64,000 nt of DNA from Bacteroidota bacterium. Its GTDB lineage: Bacteria; Bacteroidota; Bacteroidia; Bacteroidales; CAIXZF01. The position numbers and the translations under genes are program-made. Location of the stretch: assembly GCA_022709385.1 (NCBI GenBank), contig JAKLIX010000009.1:97967-161966 (forward strand), given 5' to 3'. Each line of letters begins with the position of its first letter. Position 1 is the stretch's first letter. Below the pieces are notes generated by a model that made no database searches, was not told the origin of the DNA, and saw only the letters and a list, made by a program, of their open reading frames with translations. This document shows, one piece after another, positions 58,301-64,000 of this stretch.

Positions 58301-59423
58301 AAATCATCGTATTGGTGCTTGTGATGCTGATACTGGATGGATTATTCACATCCCCGATGATGTTGGGAGTAACATTTCCGCATGAAACATTTCCATTAAC
58401 GATGGCGATCCCGCTGATCGAGGTTTGTGTAGAACCTGTGGTAAGGCTTATATTCCTGATAGTGTTTCCCTGGACACTGGCCAGGGCGGCCGGTTTCACC
58501 CCTACCCTGATCATCCGGAATCCACCTGAACCGGTCAGGGTCATTGGACTACCGCCACAAAAAGGAGCCTGTCCACCGATATAATTATTGGTAACCGTGA
58601 GGTTTCCCAGGGAAGTTCCCTGATTCAGTTCCATGCATGACATAAACTGACCATTGGTCGTGGCCCGGGAGGTCGTCTGATAGAAATGGTTATTGCTGAT
58701 CAGCCAGTCACCCGAATGGGAGGCAAGAAAAATTCCACTGAAGTTGGCAGCAGCATGATAGAAATTATAAATATTGCAGGACGTCACGGTATTGTTGTTG
58801 TTTTCTGCACCCGGGATTCCGGCGGAGTAAATTCCGTAGCGGGGCGTGGAAGCGCCATCCCTGATATCGCAGAATTCAATCAGGTTATTGTTGTTTCCTG
58901 AAGTCAGGGTGGAAGTGGAAAACACAATCACACCGCAGGTATCAAGGGTATTGACTCCCCTGAATGTACAATATCTGAGGATGTTGTGGGAGCCTCCGTT
59001 GATGAAACGACAGGCGATCCCTCCTGTATTGGTATTGGAGACGACAAGGTCACGCGTACTGCCGGTTCCGCCAACCCTGCCATCGAGAATAAAGTATCTG
59101 ACACTGTCGAGGTCAAAGGTAGGACCGGCGTTTCCTGAGGTGATATTCAAGCCGCTGACCGCAGGCCTTATGGTGATAGTATTGATAGCTGTGCCTGTGA
59201 TTGGCGGCGAAAGCGGGAAAACCTCTGAGGCAGGGCTGTAGCCGCTGATCAGGGATAATATCACCGGTCCACCGAGCCCGTTCGCATTGATGGCAGAGAA
59301 AGCAGCAGTAAGGGTGAGATAATCGCCACCGGGACCTATCGTCCGGGTCCCCGAAACGGGCTGCGCCTTCAGGGATAAAACAGTCAGGCAGGAAAACAGT
59401 AAGCAGGCGAAAGTTTTCTTCAT
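43302..59423 (-). CDS. 5373-aa T9SS-sorted surface protein with beta-helices, three 944-aa supermodules, dockerin- and cohesin-like modules
   Basis: One uninterrupted 16.1-kb frame. In order: signal peptide (TFACLLFSCLTVLSLKAQ), a first right-handed beta-helix (about 20-860), a linker, and a second beta-helix (about 955-1540). Next comes a long array of 70-90-aa Ig/SprB-like modules (about 1545-4900), dominated by units with WQKRLNGG...YSEIP...WEYRA, LPxQC...GGxYSGPGV and YQLxKDG signatures. Three exact 944-aa supermodules lie within it. Then a PKD-like module (about 4908), a carboxypeptidase-regulatory-like domain (about 4990), a dockerin-like module (about 5078-5148; ADVDASNFVNAVDAL...GDDNGS), a cohesin-like module, and a T9SS type A domain (IFPNPARDKI...). 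It is probably a surface-exposed adhesin or gliding-type filament; no enzymatic motif was found. Confidence 0.9.
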   Translation of the reverse strand: MKKTFACLLFSCLTVLSLKAQPVSGTRTIGPGGDYLTLTAAFSAINANGLGGPVILSLISGYSPASEVFPLSPPITGTAINTITIRPAVSGLNITSGNAGPTFDLDSVRYFILDGRVGGTGSTRDLVVSNTNTGGIACRFINGGSHNILRYCTFRGVNTLDTCGVIVFSTSTLTSGNNNNLIEFCDIRDGASTPRYGIYSAGIPGAENNNNTVTSCNIYNFYHAAANFSGIFLASHSGDWLISNNHFYQTTSRATTNGQFMSCMELNQGTSLGNLTVTNNYIGGQAPFCGGSPMTLTGSGGFRMIRVGVKPAALASVQGNTIRNISLTTGSTQTSISGIAIVNGNVSCGNVTPNIIGDVNNPSSISITSTNTMIFSCITSTAGNLGDILISGNIMAGVAMNGSAGAGLRGIYITGTPNSLIISNNQVGAQSGPLTSTCNGMVVGVYSLALTLNQAIFSNTVRYLSATNTGSSNQLVGIRLSPASAGNGQIHDNLVSDLVSSCSSTGNEANCAVIGILSNAAITEGQQIFGNTIHSLSNISPLNAVKVAGIYYDGPVSGSNLISGNLIHSLSVSSSSLSSAIYGILMKNGNGSAGSVSIRNNMIGLGIDAAGNSITLTPVIYGLAKTGSNGRIFACHNSIFVGGSGVGSGTANSFAFYRTGTAIDTLVNNIFSNQRSNATAGSGGKHYACFFTNTTNHFSDYNVLTSSGNDGVTMTFNSGTTPLNNLQAIWEALPGQNLHSGIGDPNYLNPAGSASTINMHLGLNTPAEGSGLSVNGVILDIDGEIRNSLTPVDIGADAGNYVNVDIFHPVITFEDFTDGAIAATRTVGDIYITDQGTGVDLNPGSRPRIYYRKQGDASLVDYTNTPGVSGWKWVEASNAISPFTFTINYAFLAAGSVSAGDVIEYFFVAQDQAVPLHLGFNPLAGTSGTTVGNLTTLPVTPKSYAIKQTISGIKYIGGATPDYPNLTGPAGLFQDINANVVTGNITAIIAGDLLEDGTHALNQWTENDLPPVFTLTIQPDGPALRTVSNNGNLTGVYMIRFSGADRVTINGGAGKNLLFRNTHLNPADARSPLQFLGDAVQCTLTNTVVETNSSWAACVNLGAGGSSVNITACELRGATGGVAGPAKQGVYAASASTYLNVTDCNIHHFTHEGIMLYDCGDNCVISANNIYAGAATAEEQSGIRVESGSGHVISANYIGGSAPGCEGGYWEYAGNSVFAGIWINTAGTQLHHIFGNAVSNISITATGNVFFAGIFCENGLVNIGTLGGNLIGHPSLPNSILSSGTGGNFGIWLNNDQWQSKVENNLIANMSLNNPLSQGYLTGILVSAGSVCRNKIFGLRGLVGTVAVNITGVYHLSKSGSTNNLYNNMISLNAGVSMSPNLFGLDLTGLPDAQMNCYYNSVRVFGPVSTANYTSAMRCLSEFPCDIRNNLFINEKAPGNNRPHYAVYCIAPDSFISDYNVIYSFSGPCAWWNGGPVQSFAAYQAASGQDQHSISIKPYFASDTDLHLLPFSNCFIDGAGIPLPGINTDYDLNLRDAATPDPGYDEFVSIPPSTPVSGGNQDGCEGGVIPSLSATGSGTIKWFGNPGLTNLLFRGNPFPSGQSTAGTYTYYAVDSVTGCESQPVTITLTIHPPAVGGQVNGSTILCIGENTGTLTLSGHTGTLVKWQYTTAPFSTWTDIPNTGTTYSPGILAQTTWFRAVLASGPCPYVYSGHAVVTVNPLPNVSFAGVLPAQCVNNTTFNLQTGFPVGGTYSGPGVTGTNFSAAAAGAGTWIITYTYADANNCSSSATNSITVYDLPAVTFTGSLQVPCLNDPAFVLSGGNPPGGIYFGPGVNGYIFTPAVAGAGTHSITYQFTDSHNCTSAALNTITVNEVPVVHAVTGSGNYCQGESGLEVVLTGSQIGVNYQLMKNGSPFGSVVQGTGNPIGWPGMTAGTYTVNAVFPLTSCGLAMSDQALITENPLPQVFNLAGSGSYCHSGNGRTVSLEQSSTGVSYQLLKDNVPDGDPLFGSGGPLEWLHKTAGTYTVLATIISTGCSTMMNGLAVITQDPALSASVIPDPAYLVAGGSLNLNGNPSGGSPPYTLHQWTGAGASALNNTGILNPVFSQNTVGDYLLVYTVTDQHSCTATDQLTVHVVSTLLPPAMEDVIRCGSGTVLMTAVAGPGGDQVQFSLDGINPVYTDDAEPYEYTTPAVLIGSPLTVFARTRNSVSSVVSLWISATATAYASSVGGSLSGAAMLCLGQSTPVMYLAGQTGNIIRWQKRLNGGSWQTIVLTDDFYQETPSSSGLWEYRVEVQIPSCAVAYSNVVPVQVYPLSAGGQLSGGNTSICYGSATGLLTLTGYTGNVQRWQRRFNGFAWENIVHTGNTYSEIPSSAGTWDYRAEVRSGTCDPVYSDFFTITVISSSQGGFISGGGTICPQTPIPLLVLSGYNGTILRWQKRLNGTSWTDINHNLSTYSEIPLFSGVWDYRAEIGNGVCPPVFSALATVTVYPVSLGGNVTGSGAVCLGNSTGTLTLVNYSNNILRWEKRFNGGNWIPIVHLQNTYSEIPLQSGTWEYRAVCGISTCGEAFSSPAVIQVNPSSAGGAVSGNNEICQGENSGLLTLSGHSGNVIRWQFAVSPFTNWMNINHTGLTYTSGPLTQNTKFRAVVQLGTCPEAFSLDAVITVNPLPVVGFPGIFPDQCINGQPFTLTGGTPAGGTYSGNGVNGTTFDPVAAGPGSHMITYTYTDGNGCSASASNTVSVFSLPEVTFGGSLPELCTGSATLSLSGGQPAGGTYSGPGVTQGNFNPSIAGPGLHVLTYTFTDVHACSNNAANMITVVPDPDIFSLSGGGSCCEGGGGMEVILASSQTGVSYQLLLNDNPLGSILPGTGGSITWSGLGQGTYAVQATLNSPSCSVMMAGSPVVVVNPRPVLFNVTGGGNYCEDADGQTITLDGSETGIGYQLMKDASPLGSPVFGNGNPITWPGNTTGTYTVIATNPLTSCFRMMNGSAIAAQDPAISAGITPDPAMVTVGVNLNMNANPAGGTLPYVSHQWTGTGSAYLDAVNVQSPVFNCPAAGSYLLTYTVTDAHGCTAVDQVEIQVTSVVAEPSMNDQVRCGEGSVEMVAVAGSGGDQVQFSLDGLVVVFTDWEAPFSYITPSIPAGTTLIVYARTRNSATGETSTWITAQAMASENSVGGSVTGGSEICLGNPGPVLNLTGQTGNVISWQKRLNSGAWTTIIHTGTSYSETPAVDGNWEYRAQVQISGCPDVFSAAAMVVVHPLPLGGSLSGGLPEICLGNSTGTIILTGHSGTIAFWRKRLNAGAWQQTSHTGISYSEIPVQPGLWEYQVVLGSGNCPQAVSGIQSVQVTAWPLGGSVTGSASICPGVNTPVMTLAGYAGNIMKWQKRLDGGVWEDIPLTQPFYSEIPAGSGIWEYRAVVNQGSCDPAYALPAAIQVFPLPQQGTVIGGGTVCLGESTGILQCSGFNGTISRWQKRLNTGPWTDIPHTLATYSEVPSQYGTWQYRAVTVIASCSESFSSAASVNVSLPGTGGSVTPDQLICQGEEATALALAGFTGQILYWESSVSPFTDWTLIPFTGNMYDPGLLDLTTRFRAVVQNEPCTAVTSAWATITVEIPPLVTFQGNLPVQCLDAPPFPLSGGDPPGGIYSGPGVQSGMFIPSAGGIGTHVISYTYDAGGVCTGSADNTIAVVPLPLVTWDNELPACCLNTEPFELTGGLPAGGTYTGPGAVGSTFYPAIAGAGNHLLTYSYIDVNGCDQSTVNSIAVNPMPLTWPVTGSGSYCEGAPGLSVQLMGSQTGFSYQLFRDGLAYGNPVSGTGSMLSWDNLDGGIYTVLSADPSTGCSLPMTGEVMISVNPLPQIFELSGSGHYCHSSPGLPVYLSGSEANVSYQLLKDNLSFGLPVAGTGGPISWENCPFGSYTVTATRFFTACSQQMTTTVTITRDPEFTAHVDPDPAYCGQGWWIQLHGTQSGGTPPYVSTVFTGPGAQYLTSTDYAEPFFTWPPYGDFDLTYTVTDTHGCEAVFDFTVHVVSLVGNPVMNDTVHCGGGPFDLSAQPGTLGNGVQFSWDMEHLAFTDLTSPYLFHIPYLPSGANLTCYVRTIQTSTGIVGPWQPVHITSFPAPVPGWISGSDTICIGEGTGAMAIQEHQGYVQKWQKRLDGGVWEDIPNLLESYAETPAIPGLWEYRAEIMLGGCALAYSTPAVIHVFPESDGGNIQNFTTAICQGESTGPIIVGGFTGTIKHWRKRYYTTAWQMIPHTDTVYSEIPADTGVWEYQVVVQSGVCDEDYSSSVFYIVNPGSVGGTVSGGAPVCEGSYTPVLTLSNHTGFITGWQKRLNDGPWMNIVNTADWYSEIPAQPGTWQYRAQVQSGYCPSAISNPATVLVASANNGGQIAGGGNICLGSSTGYLILSGYNGSIVKWQRKHENGPWTDIIFVQHIYTSTPTLPGMWYYRAVINHAVCGITYSSVAQVLVASPSVGGAVTGGSAICQGGSTDELTLAGHTGSVVKWQKRHNNGNWQDIQHSNLTLTQMISQPGIWDYRAVVQNGACGQSYSAFTSVTVSAISIAGNVSGSTAFCLGNPTGTLQLSGYNGTILRWQKRVNGGNWIDITNTATIYSEIPGSAGFWEYRAVVQNGSCSEAFSSPAVINVYAIPLVFYFSGPAMYCDGSGGVTLSLSGSETGVAYQLYKNGVSLNFPLQGNGQMLQWQGMTAGTYQVHATQTTTNCNIAMNGTVNVSAQPLPEVYAFGSSGVDCGGQGGGVVVLSNSQPGIVYQLMLNNVPVFSPIYGVGQEITWTGLPAGNYSIQAVNPGSGCSSWMNGTANVSFVPLPQIFTVTGGGDACANGTGVPVGLSDSQLGITYRLLWNGLYLSGYELTGTGQAISFGNLNQPGYFQVEATDPLSLCSGMMDQIVWINLFDSPLVFAGPDLNSLFGSGVSLSASVSGGTPPYTLIWSPGDGLSNTNTLNPFANPSDTTVYTLQVTDANGCTAADEVTVYPFLPAGQSVVFGSVKYDNNQHTPLQNVNVYLKTSSGQLISQTTTGSDGTYQFPAFPDGTYILTAGSNQPVGGINSTDGLEALKHFVHIINLQGIRREAADVDASNFVNAVDALAIQRFFVGILSSFPSGPWAFEDPLLTFSGSIAEHNLLGLCYGDDNGSFIPYAKSRSAVSCLVEGSFPASAGEQIQLPLIIRAGQPAAAVSIDLSFNDAVFMPESIVFPSGEEGWIWNVEDKRLRLSGIGLEGLQREGSDLLILLNGKRGGDPVSEWIVGAEGEVSSLDALPLETVLVFPSLPLGNDDGKAVAEIFPNPARDKIWVKAYLPEPATLSFMISNPEGRPVAAASFAGREGWVSEALDVSPLAPGLYLLQIRFSGGQYPFVVNQKIIILP
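46035..48866 (-). repeat. Supermodule 3 (944 aa) of the giant protein
   Basis: Same landmarks at 48558-48560, 47589-47591 and 47268-47270: again exactly 2832 bp from supermodule 2. It is more diverged (GNGVQFSWD for GDQVQFSLD). Confidence 0.88.
48867..51698 (-). repeat. Supermodule 2 (944 aa) of the giant protein
   Basis: Same landmarks at 51390-51392, 50421-50423 and 50100-50102: each exactly 2832 bp from supermodule 1. Confidence 0.9.
51699..54530 (-). repeat. Supermodule 1 (944 aa) of the giant protein
   Basis: First of three consecutive 2832-bp units. Landmarks: a QC codon at 54222-54224, the D of DPAYLVAGG at 53253-53255, and the D of GDQVQFSLDG at 52932-52934. Boundaries are set arbitrarily at the GGxVxG repeat start. 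Confidence 0.9.
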
Positions 59424-59944
59424 AAAGCAAAGAATTATTTGCGTCAGATTAAAAACAGAATATGTAAATTATTCTTTTATAGAATATTGTGGAAAGCTCA
59501 GGGTAAGTGATCAGCCAAATCATATTCTTTGTAAAATTCCATATAATTATCATTGTGGTGACCAGTGTCAGCAAATTTTATCATAACAGGTTGCTATTTT
59601 CTGAAATTACCGACATGAAATGGATTTGAGAAGAATTTACGTTCAAGACGTAACCGGCAATAATCATATTTGACCGCTTTGTATTCGCGAACCTGTCCTG
59701 TATAAATATAGATGCATTTTTTTATAAAAACGGAAAAGAGATTTCATTCCCTCCCTCATCTGATCATTCCTTTCCATTTGAGGTTGAAGTCCGGAACCGC
59801 TGCGTTAAACCTCCTATCCGGCATAGAAATCTTTGAAGCATACAGATCGAAATGAATTTGGTTTATCTTAGTAGGTTAATTTCAATTAAACCAAAGTGGA
59901 TTTTATCGACTGGTACTTGTACAATCCCATTTACTCAATTTCAC
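59424..59944. other. 521-bp divergent intergenic region
   Basis: It lies between the giant gene and the M6 metalloprotease gene. It contains repeat B copy 3 at 59605-59700 and AT-rich flanks. No clean TTG-N20-TAnnTTTG promoter is visible for either gene. No convincing gene. Confidence 0.5.
59605..59700. repeat. Dispersed intergenic repeat B, copy 3 (diverged)
   Basis: Bases 59670-59700 match the 31-bp core at 41863-41893 at about 24 of 31 positions. The upstream part (ATTACCGACATG...) also aligns with copy 2. Confidence 0.6.
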
Positions 59945-62900
59945 ATGAAAAGCTTTAAAAACCTGCTTATCATTATTTTAATTAATTTGATTGGAATTTT
60001 TACCTTAACAACAGACATCTATGCTGCTTATTTTAAGGATATTCCTGTAACACTGACTCAACCCGGCGGGTTGGAGATCCATGTTTTCATCAGCGGTGAC
60101 GAGTACTATCTGCGGCTTCATGATGCCAATAATTACACCATTATCCAGCACCCTGCCACAGGTTATTATATGTATGCCATGCTGGACGGAGATTCCCTGG
60201 TGCCGACAAGCCTGATTGTGGGAATATCAGATGCAACCGACGGAGGGCTGGTACCTGGCATTGACATACCTGCTGCAAAGAAACTGCGGTTAAGGAGTGA
60301 TTTCCTGCAAAGGACACCTTCCAAGCCGCAGACAGGTCCGGCCGAGGTGCTGAATAGCGGATCGATCAATAACATAGTAGTTTTTATCCGATTCAGCGAT
60401 CAGACGGAATTCCCTTCAAGTCTCAGCGTTTACGATGATATGTTCAATAACAGTGCGCCCTCGGCCAACTCCATGTATAATTATTTTAAGGAAGCCTCAT
60501 TTAACTCCTTATCCATCACCTCCACCTATTATCCAACACCATCGGGAACAGTCATCGTGAGTTATCAGGATTCCCATCCCCGCAGTTATTATATGCCTTA
60601 CAACGTTGTTACGAATCCCGGGGGTTATATTGGTGATGTGCAGCGGACCACCAGAGAGCACAGCCTTTTGGCTGATGCAGTCGATTTTATAGACGGGATG
60701 GTACCAAGCGGCCTTGACATTGACAATGACAATGACGGTTATGTTGACAACGTATGTTTTATCATCCGGGGGAGCAATACTTCCTGGAGCGACCTGCTCT
60801 GGCCTCACCGCTGGGTTTTATATACTGAAACCGCGACCATTAATGGTGTTCAGGTTTGGGATTACAATTTCCAGCTCGAGACCTTCCTCACCGGAAGCGG
60901 TAACGGCGTGCTGTGCCACGAAATGTTCCACTCCCTGGGCGCACCTGATCTGTATCATTATACCGACAACGGAATTGATCCCGTGGGACCATGGGACATC
61001 ATGGAAACCACCTCCAATCCCCCGCAGTCCATGGGAGCCTGGATGAAGTATAAATACGGCACCTGGATCGGTACAGTCCCGGTAATCTCCACTTCTGGAA
61101 CGTTTACGCTTAATCCTGTCACCAATTCGACCAATAATCTTTACAGGCTCAATTCACCCAACAGCACCACGGAGTTCTTTATCCTCGAATACAGAAGGCA
61201 GACAGGCACCTTTGAGAGTTCAATACCCGGCTCAGGACTGCTCATCTACCGGATCAACACCCTGGCCGGGGATGGCAATGCAGAAGGTCCTCCGGATGAA
61301 GTGTATCTATACAGGGTCAACGGAACGACCAGTAGCAACGGGAATCTGAACCAGGCTCATTTCAGCAGTGGTACTGGCAGGACATCATTCAACAATACCA
61401 CCAATCCGAATTGTTTTTTTGCCGATGCCAGCCTGGCCGCACTAAACATAAGCAATGTCGGTGTGGCTGGAACCACCATTTCATTCGATGTCATCGTTCC
61501 CCTGGCAGCAGGATTTAGCGCGGATAAGACATCCGTTTGCCCTTTGCAGACCGTTCAATTTTCCGACCTGTCATCAGGAGGACCCAGCGGCTGGACATGG
61601 AGTTTCAGTCCTTCCACTGTCAGTTTTGTAAACGGAACCAACAGTAATTCACAACACCCTCATGTCCAGTTCAATGCATCCGGTAATTATTCAGTCACAC
61701 TCAATATCACCGGGCCGGGAGGATCCGACAGCCGGACACTTACGAACTACATCACTGTTTTATCTGAAGTGAACCCGCCATTTACCGATGATTTCGAAAG
61801 CAACAGCTTTTCCACGAACAATTGGACAGTGGAAAACCCGGATAATTCGCTTACATGGACCATAAAAAGCAGTGTGGGCGGAAACAGCCCGGGCAGTAAA
61901 AGCCCGTACGTAAGGTTTTACTCCTATGCGAGCAGGGGACAATATGACTATCTGATCACACCACCTGTAAACATTGAGACATATGGCTCAGCACAACTGA
62001 CCTTTAAGGTAGCCTACCGGCCATACAGCACTTCGTATAAGGACTCGCTGAAAGTAATGATTTACAGTGATTGCGGAGAAACCTGGATGGCAACACCTTA
62101 TGTTAAAACGGGAACCGTTCTGGCAACCGGAACTGCCACGACCAGCGAGTTCACTCCGTCAAGCTCCAGTCACTGGAGGACGGAAACCATTGACCTGAAT
62201 GCCTATTGCGGTGAGGTAATCCGGGCTGAATTCGTAGCCGTTAACGATTATGGAAATAACCTCTACATCGATGATGTAAATATCACAGGTACACAACTCA
62301 TTCCTGATTTTACTGCCAGCAAAGTCAATCCGTGCGTTGCTGAACAGATCAGTTTCACAAATCTGTCGAGTGGAGGTGCAACCTCCTGGCTATGGGATTT
62401 CGGCGATGGCAATACTTCAACGCTGCAACATCCGGTCCACACCTATACCACTGCCGGAAATTACCATGTGACACTTCAGATTTTCAAAGGAAATGCCTCT
62501 AATTCAGTTACCAAGAATAATTACATCACTGTTATTCCACTAAATCCGGTCGAAATAAGCATCTCAGCCCAGCCGCCTGGTGTGATCTGCCAGGGAGAAA
62601 GTGTCACATTCAGCGCCACCCCCACCAATCCCGGCCAATCCCCTGTCTATCAGTGGAAAGTGAACAGCCTGAATGCAGGAACAAATAGTAGTGCCTTCAC
62701 CTACACTCCCCAGGATGGCGACCAAGTACAGTGTATTTTGACCTCCTCGCTGAGTTGTACTTCCAACAACCCGGCAAGCTCCAATACCATCACTGCCGAA
62801 GTGACAACAGCACTGATTGTTGCCGTCTCCATTGAAGCCACACCCGCCGGAGTCATTTGTACCGGAGAAAGTGTCACATACAACGCCACCCCTACAAATC

Positions 62901-64000
62901 CGGGCCTATCCCCTGTCTATCAGTGGAAAGTGAACGGTCTCGATGTTGGGACAAACAGCAGTACTTTCACTTTTACTCCCCAGGACGACGACCAGGTACA
63001 GTGTATTTTGACTTCCTCCCTGAGTTGTACTTCCAATAATCCTGCAACCTCCAATACGATCACTTCAGATGTGGCCACGACATTGACTGTTGCCGTCTCC
63101 ATTGAAGCCACACCCGCCGGAGTCATTTGTACCGGAGAAAGTGTCACATACAACGCCACCCCTACAAATCCCGGTCAATCTCCTGTCTATCAATGGAAAG
63201 TGAACGGCCTGGATGCAGGGACGAACAGCAGTGCTTTCACTTTCACTCCCCAGGATGGCGACCAGGTACAGTGTATTTTGACCTCCTCGCTGAGTTGTAC
63301 TTCCAATAATCCTGCAACCTCCAATACGATCACTGCAGATGTGGCCACGACACTGACTGTTGCCGTCTCCATTGAAGCCACACCCGCCGGAGTCATTTGT
63401 GCCGGAGAAAGTGTCACATGCACCGCCACCCCAACAAATCCCGGTCAATCTCCTGTCTATCAATGGAAAGTGAACGGCCTGGATGCGGGGACGAACAGCA
63501 GTACTTTCACTTTTACTCCCCAGGATGGTGACCAGGTACAGTGTATTTTGACCTCCTCGCTGAGTTGTACCTCCAACAACCCCGCAAGCTCCAATACCCT
63601 TAGCGCAGCCGTGACTCCGATCTCAGCGGTGTCAGTCGCTATCGAGGCCAATCCTTCAGGGGCGGTCTGTGCCGGAGCAAGTGTCACATGCACCGCCACC
63701 CCAACAAATCCCGGTCAATCTCCTGTTTATCAGTGGAAAGTGAACGGTTCGGATGCGGGAACAAATAGCAGTACCTTCACCTACACTCCCCAGGATGGAG
63801 ACCAGGTACAGTGTATTTTGACCTCCTCCCTGAGTTGTACCTCCAACAACCCCGCAAGCTCCAATACCCTTAGCGCAGCCGTGACTCCGATCTCAGCGGT
63901 GTCAGTCGCTATCGAGGCCAATCCTTCCGGGGCAGTCTGTGCCGGAGCAAGTGTCACATATACCGCCACACCCACAAATCCCGGCCAATACCCTGTTTAT
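59945..64000 (+). CDS. Secreted M6-type metalloprotease with PKD and tandem Ig-like repeats, 3' truncated by window edge
   Basis: The frame opens at ATG 59945 and is still open at the window end (1352 codons). It has a signal peptide (LLIIILINLIGIFTLTTDIYA). The protease domain carries HEMFHSLGAPDLYHY at residue 325, an M6 immune-inhibitor-A-like zinc signature, and a calcium-loop-like DIDNDNDGYVDN upstream. A PKD-type module follows (about 520-605), then a MAM/choice-of-anchor-J-like domain (about 615-780), and a second PKD with WLWDFGDGNTS. From about residue 870 come 90-aa Ig-like repeats. The C-terminus, where a T9SS domain would be expected, is outside the window. Confidence 0.9.
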   Translation, partial: MKSFKNLLIIILINLIGIFTLTTDIYAAYFKDIPVTLTQPGGLEIHVFISGDEYYLRLHDANNYTIIQHPATGYYMYAMLDGDSLVPTSLIVGISDATDGGLVPGIDIPAAKKLRLRSDFLQRTPSKPQTGPAEVLNSGSINNIVVFIRFSDQTEFPSSLSVYDDMFNNSAPSANSMYNYFKEASFNSLSITSTYYPTPSGTVIVSYQDSHPRSYYMPYNVVTNPGGYIGDVQRTTREHSLLADAVDFIDGMVPSGLDIDNDNDGYVDNVCFIIRGSNTSWSDLLWPHRWVLYTETATINGVQVWDYNFQLETFLTGSGNGVLCHEMFHSLGAPDLYHYTDNGIDPVGPWDIMETTSNPPQSMGAWMKYKYGTWIGTVPVISTSGTFTLNPVTNSTNNLYRLNSPNSTTEFFILEYRRQTGTFESSIPGSGLLIYRINTLAGDGNAEGPPDEVYLYRVNGTTSSNGNLNQAHFSSGTGRTSFNNTTNPNCFFADASLAALNISNVGVAGTTISFDVIVPLAAGFSADKTSVCPLQTVQFSDLSSGGPSGWTWSFSPSTVSFVNGTNSNSQHPHVQFNASGNYSVTLNITGPGGSDSRTLTNYITVLSEVNPPFTDDFESNSFSTNNWTVENPDNSLTWTIKSSVGGNSPGSKSPYVRFYSYASRGQYDYLITPPVNIETYGSAQLTFKVAYRPYSTSYKDSLKVMIYSDCGETWMATPYVKTGTVLATGTATTSEFTPSSSSHWRTETIDLNAYCGEVIRAEFVAVNDYGNNLYIDDVNITGTQLIPDFTASKVNPCVAEQISFTNLSSGGATSWLWDFGDGNTSTLQHPVHTYTTAGNYHVTLQIFKGNASNSVTKNNYITVIPLNPVEISISAQPPGVICQGESVTFSATPTNPGQSPVYQWKVNSLNAGTNSSAFTYTPQDGDQVQCILTSSLSCTSNNPASSNTITAEVTTALIVAVSIEATPAGVICTGESVTYNATPTNPGLSPVYQWKVNGLDVGTNSSTFTFTPQDDDQVQCILTSSLSCTSNNPATSNTITSDVATTLTVAVSIEATPAGVICTGESVTYNATPTNPGQSPVYQWKVNGLDAGTNSSAFTFTPQDGDQVQCILTSSLSCTSNNPATSNTITADVATTLTVAVSIEATPAGVICAGESVTCTATPTNPGQSPVYQWKVNGLDAGTNSSTFTFTPQDGDQVQCILTSSLSCTSNNPASSNTLSAAVTPISAVSVAIEANPSGAVCAGASVTCTATPTNPGQSPVYQWKVNGSDAGTNSSTFTYTPQDGDQVQCILTSSLSCTSNNPASSNTLSAAVTPISAVSVAIEANPSGAVCAGASVTYTATPTNPGQYPVY
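62550..64000 (+). repeat. 270-bp tandem repeats in the M6 protease gene
   Basis: Five full units and part of a sixth at an exact 270-bp period (90 codons), each with GESVTYNATPTNPG-like and YQWKVNG segments. DNA identity is high, with blocks identical across units. The array continues past the window end. Confidence 0.92.

Noticed and set aside
59724..59867. 47-codon plus-strand ORF in the divergent gap
   Set aside because: AT-rich start next to a dispersed repeat, no coding features.

Overview
This window looks like the chromosome of an environmental Bacteroidota (Bacteroidales-like) bacterium. Three giant proteins end in type IX secretion (T9SS) type A sorting domains. Omp28-, DUF6029- and DUF5723-type proteins are present. 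Many genes are preceded by the Bacteroidota promoter pattern TTG-N20-TAnnTTTG rather than a strong Shine-Dalgarno sequence.

Layout. 1-4.5 kb holds housekeeping genes: a partial 2-oxoacid dehydrogenase E2, nadB, a purine nucleoside phosphorylase and lpxK. 4.5-6.2 kb is an AAA-type ATPase gene with its own promoter, bracketed by two 95-bp direct repeats. 6.25-20.7 kb is a continuous minus-strand surface-protein island. It holds two giant T9SS-sorted proteins (1784 and 1449 aa), three small secreted proteins ending in the IPTL-CTERM exosortase signal, an exosortase with Cys/Arg/His catalytic residues (XrtH-like), and an overlapping membrane-protein partner. 21-31.5 kb carries a nif3-like/zinc-ribbon/TPR operon, a TlpA-DUF6029-Omp28 operon, manA, and a two-gene metal-transport operon (a soluble PRC/MgtE_N/CBS protein plus an Nramp transporter) behind a leader that can form two exclusive hairpins. 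31.5-43.3 kb holds a Fibrobacter-paralogous-domain protein, a dNMP kinase/dCMP deaminase pair, tRNA-Gln(CUG), a DUF5723 protein, glnS, a STAS-kinase fusion, cstA, an extended SDR and an orphan PqqD. 43.3-59.4 kb is a single 5373-aa gene. From 59.9 kb an M6-type metalloprotease with tandem Ig-like repeats runs off the window.

How the parts fit. Four proteins here (1784, 1449, 498 and 5373 aa) share a C-terminal cassette: a carboxypeptidase-regulatory-like domain followed by a dockerin-like calcium module. Three of them add a cohesin-like module and a T9SS sorting domain. Interleaved with two of these are the exosortase and its IPTL-CTERM substrates, so two different envelope-sorting systems appear to be co-localised. 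The 5373-aa protein contains three consecutive 944-residue supermodules whose spacing is exactly 2832 bp at every landmark checked. All domain names come from reading the translations; no database search was run.
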